Notes: generated by a model not told the origin, from the sequence alone. A stretch of 64,000 bases of DNA from Branchiostoma floridae (GCF_000003815.2 NC_049982.1:4735511-4799510); one strand, 5' to 3'. Shown: positions 11,929-25,300, counted from the first letter of the stretch. Program-made: numbers and translations.

Positions 11929-12108
11929 AGACCTACTGTTTAGCCACACCCTTAAGTGGTTTCCAAGGGCGAAAAATGTTGCTGTGCTGAAAACGGAAGT
12001 AATCTAAGTAGTATTGCACATCCCTGGTTATCGATCGAGCTCTGAATTTTTCAGCAACATTTTCCGCCCATAGAAACCACCAAAGAGTGTGGCTAAACAG
12101 TAGGTCAC
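11929..12108. mobile_element. Foldback element with arms of about 55 bp
   Basis: The left arm (CTACTGTTTAGCCACACC, then GTGGTTTCCAAGGGCG) is mirrored by CGCCCATAGAAACCACC and GGCTAAACAGTAGG. No coding capacity and no obvious target duplication. Confidence 0.7.
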
Positions 12109-12147
12109 ATTTTGCTTATCACTTAGCTCTAGTCATCGATAGGTCTT

Positions 12148-12240
12148 GAAGGAAAAACGCTGCTTGTCTTCTCTAATGAAGGATAAATGTGGCCATTTGT
12201 CCTTCATTAGATAGAGAGGACAAGCAGCGTTTTCCCTTGA
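12148..12240. mobile_element. Short near-perfect hairpin repeat
   Basis: AAAACGCTGCTTGTC..CTAATGAAGGA is followed after a few bases by the complementary TCCTTCATTAG..GACAAGCAGCGTTTT. The arms are about 38 bp. This is probably a minimal MITE. Confidence 0.7.
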
Positions 12241-13235
12241 ATAGGAAGCAGGCTGAATGAAAATTGGAAGCTATGTATATGTGACTCCACTGACCACCCA
12301 AAAAAAGTCTAGGGTCGGCAGGTATTTCTCGGGTCGGTCAGGAAACACAACATTTCATTGACCTAGTCCGGACTTGTACGACCTCGGATCAGGGGTCAGA
12401 TCATCTCAGCAGGCCTGACGCTGTTAACGTGACATGACACCAAGTGTTGTAAACAGTCATGGAGTAAGCCAAGATGCGAATTCAGCATTTCTTCGTTGGC
12501 AACCTACACTGCCATTGTATCTGCTTACATATGTATACCTTCAAATAGATCTATAATATACGATATTGGAAGAGCCCATCTTTACACTTGGGAATGTCAC
12601 TTGAGTTGTATCTTACAAAAGACAATCAATTTGTATTCACTTTGCTTACGTTTCGATGTCTCTCAGACACCCTTCTCAGAGCTTCTGACTGAAGTTCTGC
12701 TTCTGCCGCTATATTCCTATATTCTACCAACCTGATGAAATTATTATTTTTTCGATAGTTCAAATACTAGTACATCACCCTTCCATGTACTTTTCTCAGA
12801 AGTTAGATGAAGTGCTAGCTACAACTGTGCATGCAAATGCAATATCGTAAAGTACACCGGAAGCTGACACACCGGAAGCATGATACGAAATGCTTTATTT
12901 CAAACTCACCGAAATCATAGAGCAAAATGATGACCACAAGGGTCAAGAAAACTGCTATGCTACGTATCAGACTCGATGAGTCCATGTACCACAAAAGAAG
13001 TGGGTAAACTCGTCTTCCACTGCCTCAAAAGAAGAAGCGAAACCCAACAAAACTAGCTCGATGTATATTTATGAATGTATTTAACTGTGCGGATAGGAAG
13101 TACTTCTTGATATCATTCTATTCATCTTTATTACGCCTCTATAATACGTCGATGAAGGTTAGACATCCATTTGATAAGATACACCAAAAAGCAGTTACTC
13201 AGGCAACTGAATATGATTTCGAAAACGGTCAGACG
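12241..13235. other. Intergenic, nothing recognised
   Basis: AT-rich sequence before the first assembly gap. Only short chance ORFs occur. Its last 35 bases are the inverted complement of the sequence just after the gap. Confidence 0.5.
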
Positions 13236-13335
13236 NNNNNNNNNNNNNNNNNNNNNNNNNNNNNNNNNNNNNNNNNNNNNNNNNNNNNNNNNNNNNNNNN
13301 NNNNNNNNNNNNNNNNNNNNNNNNNNNNNNNNNNN
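13236..13335. other. Assembly gap (100 N)
   Basis: Exactly 100 N, so the length is a placeholder. The flanks are inverted copies of each other (GCAACTGAATATGATTTCGA on the left, complement TCAAAATCATATCCAGTTGC on the right). A foldback element probably caused the gap. Confidence 0.95.
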
Positions 13336-13604
13336 TATAAAGAGAAAAAATTCCATCTGACCGTTTTCAAAATCATATCCAGTTGCTTGAATTTGGCGTA
13401 TACCTCTATTACTTTGCAGTTAGCCTTCGTGGGTTTATTTGCAATAAACATATCATTATCGCGCACGCTGACTCCACATGCACCAACACGTACTCGGCAG
13501 ACTCGGGCGAGGCCTCAGTGGCCCGTTCCCAGCTGAGGTCTGCCCGGAATGGTAAACTGTGATCAGGAATAGGCCCTAATTCCGACAGCCTGACTCCTGC
13601 TAAG

Positions 13605-16200
13605 CCATGGGATTACTAACAGCAGCCGCCGATGTTTTCACACCAAGGTATACTAGTAACTGGTGTTACTGGAGGTCATTTCGACCAAAGACGCAAGGTG
13701 ACAAGGAACGGGGTAATCTTCAAGCTTAGCAGATTCTTGTCTCAACGCGAAGGATGATATTAACTTGAGAGGAGTACAGGACAAGTCAAAGCCTAACATC
13801 TGTATCGAGATTATACCGATTTTGTGGTAGAAGATCCGACGACGATCAGAGAAGGGTAGTCAGTAACCGCAAATGACACGTCTAAAGCCCCGGTCACAAA
13901 GCGCGTACGATTACTTGCGATTCCTTCCGATGCGCAGGATAAGCGCAATGCGTCGTAAGTCGGGGGAGAATCGTAAGCAATGGTTTAAGTATATAAAGCC
14001 GTGGTCACAAAGCGCGTAGTGCATCGTACGATGAGGTCATAAGAGCGTGCCTGCGTCAATCGTAGTGAATCATAGTAAATCGGGGAGCGTCGTATGGCGA
14101 AAAATAGAGCTGAAGTGGATTTTGAACATGTTCAAAATTTCGCTATCGTCGTAAGATTTTATTTGCCCCCATAGCAGACTTCACTATGGCAATTTTTGTC
14201 TACTGATGAGGTTATAGATTTATGAATTTTTAGCATGTTGTGATGGTTTCAGTTTTCCCTGATATTGTAGATATTGACGAAAAGGGAAAATATATCAGTC
14301 GCAACTGCCAGAGTCGCAACCAGAGAACAGCGCGCCCCGCACAGGTGATGCAGACAATTGTTTGATCGCTTCATGCACGTGAGTTTATAATTAGATCAAA
14401 TCTCAGCTCTCGTCGGTCTTCGGTCAGTTTACCATAAGCGTAATAACCATGGGGACAACTCGAACATAAAGGCAGGCTCTATGAGTCGGAAATATATATG
14501 ATATAATGCTTATGATATGATTTTTGTATGATGGCATCTTTTTGTTGATAGCATATCATGATACGATCTTCGAAATAGCCTGACACGTAGAGCCGGCAAG
14601 CAGGCCGAGATAACCATACCAGTACTCACGCTTCATTTGAACTTTTGCTTGTAATACTCTTGTTGTCATGGTCTTTTTAAATTTATTTTTACAGTTAAAG
14701 ATGTTATAGGAAGGTATTCAACAGCTATGTCTAAAAATTTTGTTGGTTAAAGAAGCACAAAAGCAATCAGACGGCTATACAGAAGAAACACAAGTGAAAT
14801 ATCGTGCGACGCTGTAAAAATTTTGAAAATCATCCGATGCGTTGCGATGGCTGATTTTGCTGACGATTTTGCTGCGATTTACTGCGCTCACCGTACGATA
14901 TGCGGAATATGTAATCGCAAGAAATTGTACGCGCTTTGTGACCGGGGCTTAAGACTTAGCGCTGTTTGGGAGACTAGGGGACATCAACGAATCATTATTT
15001 TTCTGGCGCTTCCTTCGGCAAATCCTCTTTCTTTTTCAACCACAGTTTGCTCATAAAGCAGCCGTCGATGTCTTTACACCAAGATTATACTAGTGCTGGT
15101 GTTACTGGAGGTCATTTCGACCAAAGACGCAATGTGACAAGGAACGGGATACGGGGCAATCTGCAAGCTTAGCAGATTCTTGCCTCAACTCAAAGGATGA
15201 TGCGAATACTGGACAAAGCCTAACATCTGTTTCGAGATTATCTCGATCTTCGTAGTCGGAGAACAGACTAGGATCAGAGAGAAGGGTACTAGTAGTCACC
15301 GCAAATGGCACCGCAAGTGTCTTGTCTAAGCCGTAGCTCTGTTTGGGAGACCCAAGGGACATTAACGAATCATCATTTTCTGACGCTTCCTTCGGCAAAT
15401 CCTCTCTCCTTTTCAACCACAGTTTACTCATAAAGCAGCCGTCGATGTCTTAACACCAAGATATACTAGTACTGGTGTTACTGGAGGTCATTTCGACCAA
15501 AGACAACAAGGAACGGGGTACGGTGTAGGAAGTAATCTTCAAGCTTAGCAGATTCTTTTTTCAACTCGAAGGATGAGCCAACTTGAGTGGAGTACAGGAC
15601 AAGTCAAAGCCTAACATCTGTTTCGAGATTATCTCGATCTTCGTAGTAGGAGAACAGACTAGGATCAGAGAAGAAGGGTACTAGTAGTCACCGCAAATGG
15701 CACCGCAAGTGTCTTGTCTAAGCCGTAGCTCTGTTTGGGAGACCCAAGGGACATTAACGAATCATCATTTTCTGACGCTTCCTTCGGCAAATCCTCTCTC
15801 CTTTTCAACCACAGTTTACTCATAAAGCAGCCGTCGATGTCTTTACACGAAGATATACTAGTACTGGTGTTACTGGAGGTCATTTCGACCAAAGACAACA
15901 AGGAACGGGGTACGGTGTAGGGAGTAATCTTCAAGCTTAGCAGATTCTTGTCTCAACTCGAAGGATGATGCAAACTTGAGAGGAGTACAGGACAAGTCAA
16001 AGCCTAACATCTATATCGAGATTATCTCGATCTTTGTAGTAGAGGAACCGACAAGGATCAGAGAAGAAGGGTAGTCAGGAAAATGTCACCGCAAATGTCT
16101 CGTCTAAGACTTAGAGCTGTTTGGGAGATCTAAGGGACGTCAATGAATCACTTTGACATTTTCTGACGCCTCCTTCGGCAAGTCCTTTTTCAACCACAGT
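13605..16200. repeat. Tandem array of a roughly 380-bp unit, interrupted by a transposon
   Basis: The marker GGTGTTACTGGAGGTCATTT recurs at about 13662, 15098, 15474 and 15865, giving spacings of about 376 and 390 bp once the inserted element at 13886-14949 is removed from the first copy. A partial unit ends near 16200. On the minus strand three units contain the same open stretch (SKLWLKRREDLPKEASEN and onward, about 50 residues), but flanking frames differ by small indels between copies. I do not recognise the peptide. It could be a decayed or duplicated exon; I have no evidence that it is expressed. Confidence 0.75.
13886..14949. mobile_element. PIF/Harbinger-like nonautonomous transposon
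   Basis: The ends are AGCCCCGGTCACAAAGCGCG and its complement. TAA flanks both sides (13883-13885 and 14950-14952). The uninterrupted sister copies of the host repeat read CGTCTAAGACTTAG, which confirms a TAA duplication. A three-base TWA duplication is the PIF/Harbinger signature. A subterminal copy of the terminal motif lies at 13986-14030. No transposase ORF, 1064 bp. Confidence 0.8.
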
Positions 16201-17828
16201 TTATTTTCAAATACTTCCACACACAAAGCACTGTAACCGTACTGTAACCATACCGAAAGGAAGGATCGTAGACAATTATCCTTGTGGGGGCACGAAATAC
16301 TGAAACCCGATGCAATTCTCTTTTTACTTGGTCCATAAATAAGCCCCAGACAGCCTGCTAAACACGTCCCCCGCTGGCAGGTCACGCCACGCAGTATATA
16401 CGCTTACAGTACAGGCCATGATATGCAGTTGTTCGGGGTTTAACTCGTTTTACTCGAGCCTCCTTTTTTCAACTACCATTTAAACTCGTTCTTACCAAGA
16501 AAGGTCATAGACTGGAACCACTTTCCGGAATACGTAGTCAATGCTAAGATTCCACAGGTATTTAAAATACCTTAAATAAGTTGTAACTTTTAACCACAGT
16601 TATGGGTAGGGTGGCGGACAGGGAGTAGCGCCCCTACCCTTGAGGAACTCAGCTCTCCTTCTCCCATACACACATACTAATGATAAAACTAAGCGACCAC
16701 TCCCTCCACACCAAGGGTACCCCTATCCCAACCGTGTGAGCCTTCAGTTATTGAAGATGTATGCGAAACTAGAAGAATAAGAAGAACTTTTTTTCGGATC
16801 GTGAAAGATGAAACGTCGGGGTCGCGATCCAGGCACGCAAAAGTCAAATGCGCCTTGTAAGGTTTAGGTCACATTTCCAAACCGGGGCCCGGCAAGGCTG
16901 ACTTCTGCAATTGAAAAAATGTCAGTCTTTCTTTAGTCTTCATCTAGCTGGAAAAGGCAAATAGCTTTAAGACTTGCAAAACATCATCTGCTTTGAGATG
17001 TAGAACTGTAAAGTATTCAGTATTTAATTTGTATCAAGTTGAAGTTACAAGATCGAAACTAGTGTGTGTTTACGTCATCGTCGCCGAGGGCTGCATGAAC
17101 TACTACTGATATATATTACCCAGTGTAATGGGGACATCTAGCGACCAGAAGTCATTATTACCTTCGCCGAGAAGGGTACAATTTTCGTAGCGATTATATA
17201 ATTGCATATAGATAAACAGCATAACTGAAAAGCTATGTGTGGATGGTTATTAAATTTAGTATGCGGTTAGGTTTTGTCCTATCGAAGAAATTATTAGATT
17301 TCAACCCCCTTGAAGCATCCCTTGGCGCTACAGGAAAGCTCCCGGTTTTGCTATCTTGTGTTAAGACACGCTGTGATCATGATATTCTGAGAACTGCCAC
17401 AATCTAAGCACCCTCGAACAGCTTTCTTTCGAACTACATGGGCGTTGCAATTTCACACATGATAAAAAGGATGACAATCATGTAATTGATAGGAATTTGT
17501 TGTCACATAAGTTGAGCTTAACATCATCATACATAATGTATATCATCTAGAAATACTTTCACAGTTAATGAGGCTATAATTGGCGAACCTATATGAACAG
17601 AATATGAATTTCCTATAGACTATTTAATATGGAGTATAACAATGTTGAAAGATTGGTTTGTGCTATCCAACGATCTCATAGCAAAGGTTATGAAGTTAGT
17701 TTTTTTATGTATCAAAACAAGATAATACATTTGGCATTAATTGAGTATTAAATGTTACTCCAAAAAGATAAACAACATCACAACGGAAGTATGTAACGCT
17801 AGCCCACATTTATCCAACATTTAACCTA
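16201..17828. other. Intergenic, nothing recognised
   Basis: AT-rich. At 16870-16895 there is one end fragment (TTTCCAAACCGGGGCCCGGC) of the foldback element seen at 19928-20110. No gene is seen. Confidence 0.5.
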
Positions 17829-19093
17829 CACTCAGCACAAAAAGTTTGGAATATCAACTTCGGTTGATCACATTTATGTTGTTTCTGCATCGATTTCAAT
17901 ATATTATATATCTATAGAAAGCTTGCATGATTTTCTTTCCAATGGTATCAAACTCATTATCATTGTTAGCTCATGGAACATACACCAGGCCTGCTAACGT
18001 GAGTGGGTCACGAAAAAAAAGTGCCCAAATTCCCCCGTTTCTGTTCAAAACTGTATCGTCCGGTTCAACCGTTGTTATGGCCGCGGGTGACAATGATTCA
18101 ATCAATCCTTTTATCACCTAACGTTTGGTATACAGAACATCCAAGTTTCTTTTTAGCATATCTGAGTAGAGTATTTTATGAGTGTAAATTCATGGAACGA
18201 GCACCAGGCCCGCTTACGTACAGGGGGTCCTAAAGATAAAGTGCCAAAATTACCCTACTAAAGTCAATCACTCCATGCTGCTCATTTTCTTCCGTCAGTA
18301 TTGACTTGTGAATGAAGGCAAGTTGAATAAACAGGACATGTCAATCAAAGCTACTATTTATCTTTATTCAAGCAAAAAATCTGAATCATGGCAAGAGGTG
18401 ATCAATCGAGTGCTAGCCATAAGCCGCAGGAAGGCTATTCCACCTTAAGACTGTGCTCCATCATCTAATGGTCCTTGCTCTGAGTGGACTGGTGTTGTAA
18501 TCTTGCAGAATGGCATTTGGTCCAATATTGAAGAGGTAGAATGTTGCTACTGGATGGGGGATGGTGTCCCTATATGTCACCACATTAATTTGCCTGGAAT
18601 GATGACGAGTCTTGTTTACCCTATGGTTGTTATACCGCCCCACACCATGACGCTGCCTCCACCACCAAATGCCGAAAGTTACTCTTGCCTTGTCAGCGTG
18701 CAGTTCTCCTTGCCACATCCACACTTTGATTCTGCCATCCAACTATCGAAAGGGCAGGTGAACTCCACTCAAGTGTACTAAAACCTTGTATGTTCCGTAT
18801 ACAAAATGTGAGGTGAAAAGAGGATTGATTGAACCAGTGACACATGCGCCAATATCAACAGGACAATGCAGTGTTGAACAGAAGTAGGGGAATTTGGGCA
18901 CTTTTTTTCGTGACCCACTCACGTAAAGCAGGCCTTGTGCTTGTTTCATGTGTTAACAATCATAATAAGTTTGATACCATAGGAAAGAAAATCACACAAG
19001 CTTTCTATTGATATATAATACATTGAAACTGATGCACAAATAACGGAAATATGATATACCAAAGTTGATATTCCAAACTTTTTGTGCCGAGTG
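17829..19093. mobile_element. Tc1/mariner-like foldback element with very long inverted repeats
   Basis: The ends are CACTCAGCACAAAAAGTTTG on the left and the complement of CACTCGGCACAAAAAGTTTG on the right, flanked by TA (17827-17828 and 19094-19095). The inverted repeats run about 290 bp (17829-18120 against 18810-19093). Part of the left arm is also directly repeated at about 18180-18260 (ACCAGGCCCGCTTACG). No transposase ORF, total 1265 bp. Confidence 0.8.
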
Positions 19094-19139
19094 TATATAC
19101 GTTGTTTTTTAAACGGTAACTACATGTACCAGCACGCCC

Positions 19140-19320
19140 GGATGATGATGATGAACTACATGTAGGGATCGGATATCAAGTCGACGGAAGGTGGTTTCAA
19201 ATTACGATATTTTGAATATATTGCAATTTGAAACTACTATCCTTCGACTTGATATCAATAGATACCCTGTCTACATAAATACAACGGTTATAGGTTACCC
19301 TGCGGATATAGGTGAACCAG
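19140..19320. mobile_element. Hairpin repeat, family of 26284-26474
   Basis: GATATCAAGTCGACGGAAGG with TTTCAAATT on one side and AATTTGAAAC..CCTTCGACTTGATATC on the other form a stem. The flank CAACGGTTATAGGTTACCCT and GCGGATATAGGTGAA is shared with the element at 26284-26474, so the two are copies of one repeat. Confidence 0.65.
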
Positions 19321-19349
19321 CGCCACGTCACATCACAACCGCACACGTT

Positions 19350-22300
19350 TTAAAGTTTGGTTGAGTCGTGCTCTTCCTTTCCTTCTTTCACGAGGTTTTC
19401 CTCCGCCATCGCTGGAGCCTTGAACTTCACAAACCTTTGAAAAAAGAAAAATTGTATTAAATGTGAATGAGACGTCATGTTATGATTCTTCTTGTACGTT
19501 TATGAATGTTAGACATCCAGTTTTTCACAATATTTAAATACAAATCAATCTCTACAACTGTTTTTTTTTATCCAGTTGAAGATATTGAATTGCATGTACT
19601 TGAAGATTCTTTCAATTCTACAAATGTTTCTTAAGTGTTTAACGACCAAATAAATGGCTACGGAAAGATGTTCGATTAAAGCATAAGAAGCATAAGGTGA
19701 GTTAGAAAATCGGAAAGCCTATTCATAGAAAGTAAATAAACTCAATCCTTGTGGTAACATAAGGAAAACACTAAGGATGTCTCTATAGTGAAACTGGTGA
19801 CAGTCTCACAGTTGAGCCTTTGGTTACAATCAGTTAGCAATGAGCCCAGTCAGAAGTAGGGCATCTCATTTGAAAAAATGCATTGGTCTTTCGAAAGGGA
19901 TGTTAAAGGGGGTCTCGTGTTTGGCTAACGTCATATTTCCAAACCGGGGCCCGACCGGTCTGTTTGTGGGAACGAAAAATAGTGGTAAACAATATACACA
20001 TATAATGCTCATGACCATTCTCTTTACGCCTTGTGTAGTTTGGTATCTTTTATATCATATTTTTCTTTCCTGAAAGCTGCCAGGCCGGGCCCCGGTTTGG
20101 AAACGTGACGCAGTCTTTGAAGAGATGTATCAAACACGTTGAAGAGGAAGGTCTAGCAACCCCTTTCTGCAAAAACACACCCTGCTTTAAAAACAGCAAG
20201 GAAACCGTATATACCATTAGGTACGACAGGGTCTGAAGTGTGGGTTGGAACTGGTACAGTGTACGAAGTAAAGGAGAGTTGATAGTCCTTTTTACAAGTT
20301 TCTACAGTCAATGTTAAATGTCGAAAACAGATGCAGTTACATGAAGTGTTGTTTACATGAAGATAGATTTCAAAACGCCAGTGGACGTCAGATACTTCAC
20401 CAAACAGAATCCTTTGTAGCAAAATGGCACGTTGTTTTTCGCATCGCTCATTCACAAGACAATTAGGCCCAGGTTCAGGTCCGGACCTGGACCTGATCCT
20501 CTGTACCTGGACCGTACCTGTACCTGAATTTTTCTGTACCAGTACCCAGCCCTAGAATGAAGGGAGGACAAATACTTACCCGGTCAAGACGGCACAAATC
20601 AGAAGAACCCCGATGTAAATCAGGAACACCATCCCAGGCATGATGGAGAGGGTGCTGCTGTAGACGAAGTTCCACAGGGGAACGAACACCACTGCGGACA
20701 GGTTCGTCACAAAAGACACCAGACCGAACAGGCTGCCTGGACAGGGAACAGAGCAGAACACACATACAGAGGGGAATCAGGGAGGCCCTCTTCATCAGTA
20801 CACACCAACTGTCAGTTATCTATTACCTCAATAAAGATAGAGGTACTGTTTTTACTTTGGATGAGGTATGAAGATATATCTCAAGTACCCCTGGATGGAT
20901 TGTTTTGGTACACTCCAAGCAGAAGTTAGGCTCCGGCTGTTGGCGTTTTTATTTTTCGTCATGGTAAAATAAACGGTACAAAATAGAAAAACGCATAACA
21001 CACTCTGTTTGAATGGTAGTTAGGTAGTGGATAGGCCCATATGTACAAACCTTGTTCTTCAGGTCCGACCATCTTAGACATGACAGTCCTCAGGAGTGTG
21101 CTGCTGGTAGACTGCACGCATCCAATGGCTGCAGCTGTAAAAATAAAGATATCCACAGCAGTTACTGATATTGATATCAAATGGAGTGCACTTTTATCTA
21201 GAAAGTTCAATGTACAAAGATATACGCAATACCTTTGTTAATAGTACTACACTTGCAAAACAGAAATATTCGCAACTAACAAAAGAAGACTTTTTCTGAT
21301 ATCTAATGTCATCAGGTAAATAAGATCTAATAAAATAACTGTAAAGTTCGTCTTCACATGTTTTAAGAAGAGGGAGGAAGCATGTAGAAATATAGACTAG
21401 CTTACCTATTAGTCTCTTTGTATGCAATTTACTGCATTTAGCGCGAAGGGGGCATGAATATGCAATAAACTTCATTGTCATTGTCATCAAGTTAAGATCA
21501 TTGCGTTCATAAAAAATGCGGTATAATTTTTGGTTCCGTCTGTTTGTGTATTTATGTGTTTCGGCAGCATCTCCTTAAGAAGCTCTAGGCGAATCAATAG
21601 TGCTTATATTTGGCATGTAAAGGTGCTATAAACATGAAGGGCAAGGGCATGGTTTGGTTTCTTGTCGGCCGACTTCGGTACTGCAGCAGATTTTTTTTTA
21701 GTTTTCTAACATCCGTGAATAGTTTCACCTTTGGGACGGCATTCTCACCGCTGCAGCGCCACCTACATCGGCTATAAGTAGCAATGAAAAGTAGATCCAG
21801 CCAGGCATTCTACCCTGACGATGGTGTCTGATAGACACCGAAACGTTGCAAGAAGTGAGTACTAGTACTATGTGGGTTGTGTTGGAAGAACTTTACAACA
21901 ATTTAGTTTTATATACTTCCAGTCATGCTTTGGACTTACATCTTAGTAAAGAAAAAAACTTTACATCCTATGTACTGGAGCTAGGGTGCATGAGGTTACT
22001 CACCGATGAAAACTGTCACCTCTCGGTTTGGGGTGTATGGGGATAGTCCAAAGAGGCCTATGCAGCCCATTCCCGATATATAGCCAACCTGTACGGAAAT
22101 ACGACGTACAATCCTCCTATAAAAACATTTCACATCCTCTTAAAGAATAAATGATAAAACGGATTCTTTGTCATTAGCAAAAATTAGTAAGAGAATACAA
22201 AAGGAAGGCATTTCAAGACTTTACCTCTATACAATGTAGATATGTCAAAATATATATTGAAATTCAGGACTGTCGGAGATTGAGACAAGAATTAGAACAG

Positions 22301-25300
22301 AAAATTTCGAGCTTACAATCTGAGCAAGGGTAATGACTAACCGTCATCAATCCGTATGGATACTTGCTGAAGACTTTGATGGCCATCGCTGACACGAAGA
22401 AGCCCGCTGCGATTGCCATTTGGAAGAACCCCACAAAAGTTGGAGACCAGCAGAACGGCGGCCCGACGAGATACGTCACGATGAGTCCCGGCAGAGCCTG
22501 GTACATTCCCCACAGGAGGGAGAACGCCAGACACAGCACGCCGATCGGCCATCTTGGTGTCTTCCCCTTGACCTTGAAGAGTTGCAGGATGCCGGTGATG
22601 TTGGACAGCGCGCACAGCTGGCTGTCAGACTTCCTCGGGCAGGTCTCCTTCAGTGCAAAGATGGCATAGAGCAGGCAGAACCCGCACAATCCCACCGTGA
22701 ACCAAAACGGTTGGGAAATGCCCAAGGGGAATCCGAGTTGCTGGAACCAAAAATTTCCTCCCAATGCGGCAACGATGCTGCCCGCTCCTAGATAAAAATA
22801 AACATATCAGGAAACATATCAGTTGATAAATTTATAGTTATAAATTAACAGTATAATATATAGATAAATAAATAAACAGTATAAATTTATAGTTATGTTG
22901 ATTGACGGTCCTTATCCTGTGTGTCAGATTTCGGACGTATGATGTACAGAAATTCCGTTGGCAAGTTCATTCCCCAAGGCTAGTTATAAGTAAAGTTGAA
23001 ACTTAGTACTATTAGGAGACATGCATTGGACGATGGGCAGTTGACTGGCACAAAACACTACCAAATCCTGGTGTTGGTTATATCTAGACACGTTTCATAC
23101 GAATTTTTTTTTTGGAAGCAGATGAAAACGAAAAACCCCACCTTTTGTATGATTTGTGGGTTCTGTGTATTCTCCAAGCAGAGGTTGAGTCGCGGAGATA
23201 TAGCAGTAGTTTGGATTTTTACCAGCACGCTCCTCTAAAAATCCCAACTACTACTATATCTCCGCGACTCAAACTCTGCCTTTAGAATAGGTTCTAGATC
23301 TGTGATTTTAAGATAAGATTGGCTTTCTGAAACGGGACCTCCTCGTCCACCTGCTTTAATTGTTCACCTTGGTATTTCAATGGAAATGCCACATGATAAG
23401 ATGAACATAATGTATTACCTGTAACAGCTTGCAGGAGAGCCTGACGGGAATACCGGACCTCCCCTTACCGGTGATGTCCGCGATGTAGGCATAGCAACCT
23501 CCCGCTAGGGTCGCAGTGCTGCCTCCAAGTCCCAGCAAGAAGATCCCTGGAGACAATTGTAACGTTATCAGCACAGAAATATCAAAGGAATGATCTTAAT
23601 TTTCTTCTCTTTGCATTTAGCAGGTCATACTTTTGCCTAATGCCAACCCCCAGCTAGCTTACCAGTATTCAGTGAGTCCCTCTCTCTTTCTATGTAAGCA
23701 CTGGTTGTCAACCCCCAGCTCATGTTCTTGGATTCACCAGCCAATTATGTTGTTTTCTGATCGTAGGTGGCGATGTGACTGGCTGGAAAGTCAGATTACG
23801 AGACTTCCTAGAACTAGTATTCCGTTAGTTAAAAAAATCGTGGTCAAAACGGGAAACACTTGAAGAAGCTTGGATCATTGCTAACCTGGGAGGAGAACTG
23901 CTAGCGGCAGGTTGAACTGGACGACGAAGGCTGCTACAGTAAAGCTATTGGATAAAACACAACGGTGTAGTTATACAGAGCTAAGGACAAAGTGGGTAGT
24001 GAGTTGGATGCTGCTAAGCTTATGGACAACGTATGTTGGTAGAAATCATAGTACAATGCTAAACTTTCTTCCAACGGTTATACTCGGATGGAATTTTCAA
24101 CGATCACTGTCACCTTCTTCAGGATCAATACATATGATATAAAAGTTCATCACACAGTCTAGAAAATATACATATAATAGAAAACTACTATTCTTACTTT
24201 ATCAAGCAGCCCACAATGGGGATGATGAGATTGAGTTTCCGGCCCAGTTTGTCGGACAGAGAGCCAATCAGAACCGTCACTACAAGTGCCGGTATGCCGC
24301 TGGACAGCTGTATGGCGGTCGCCCATTGGATGGCTTCTGCCTGATCGCTCTGTCTTTCCTGGATCAAAGCAAAGTGAAAACAAAGTATGGAATTATACAG
24401 AGTGAATCAGGATTAGGAGCAGAATTATTTTCTGAAGGGACTGCAAGAGGCCATCTACATTAGGGCATATGTCTTTCAACATAGACGGGGGCTGATATCA
24501 ACTGCCGGGCAACTTTGACCCTTTGCTGACGTCACACCTCCTTCTATATAGGTGACGAGACATAGGATTCGGGTAAAATCACTTGAAATGAGTGAGAGGA
24601 CTAGTCGAAAGCTTGTTGGTAAAGGCTTTACTCTGGGTACTGAGCTAGCGTTTGTTTTATTACTATGATAGTACGTTACAAGGAAATCGAATAAAACAAA
24701 ATGATAGGTAAATTTTCCTTGCACAAAATCGCTGATATAAATGTCAGCTTAGTGTTACGTTTGTAGTTAATCATCATCAATCTTACAATAAACCATCTCA
24801 CAGCACCACGGGGATTGTGGGTAAGGTCAGAGGTTATGGCCCTTCAGCAGTATGAAATATTCACCTGGAACACATTTAGATCGATTTACATGTGTTGTTT
24901 GCAAAATCTGTTTACAAGTAAGGAACTTAAACATTCACCCACCTTAGACAACAAGCATCACGATTTCACATGCGCAATCGAAACTTTGAGATAGCTTATT
25001 ATACAGGTCATCATATCATGAATACCCCGGATGCATCAGACCATGGTCTGTTATTTGCAGATTCTGTTGCACTTGCGCTGATCTGATCAATAGCAAATTG
25101 GTGCCCACCAGGTAGTCTCTACCAGGCTATGACTTAAGGTCGCAAACTGTACTTCTCGGGTATCTAACTCCTTCTGCCTTATTTGGCCAATTTCTACTAT
25201 TTTCCAGCGACCCGTGGAGCCTAGTAGAGGCTACCTACCTGGTACTCCGATGAGTTGGAACTGTTGCCGTAGCAGCTGGACCTCTGATGACAAACTTGTG

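Noticed and set aside
18461-18781. Overlapping 92-93 residue ORFs inside the foldback element at 17829-19093
   Set aside because: Both strands are open by chance. Neither shows transposase motifs such as a DDE/D pattern or a helix-turn-helix.
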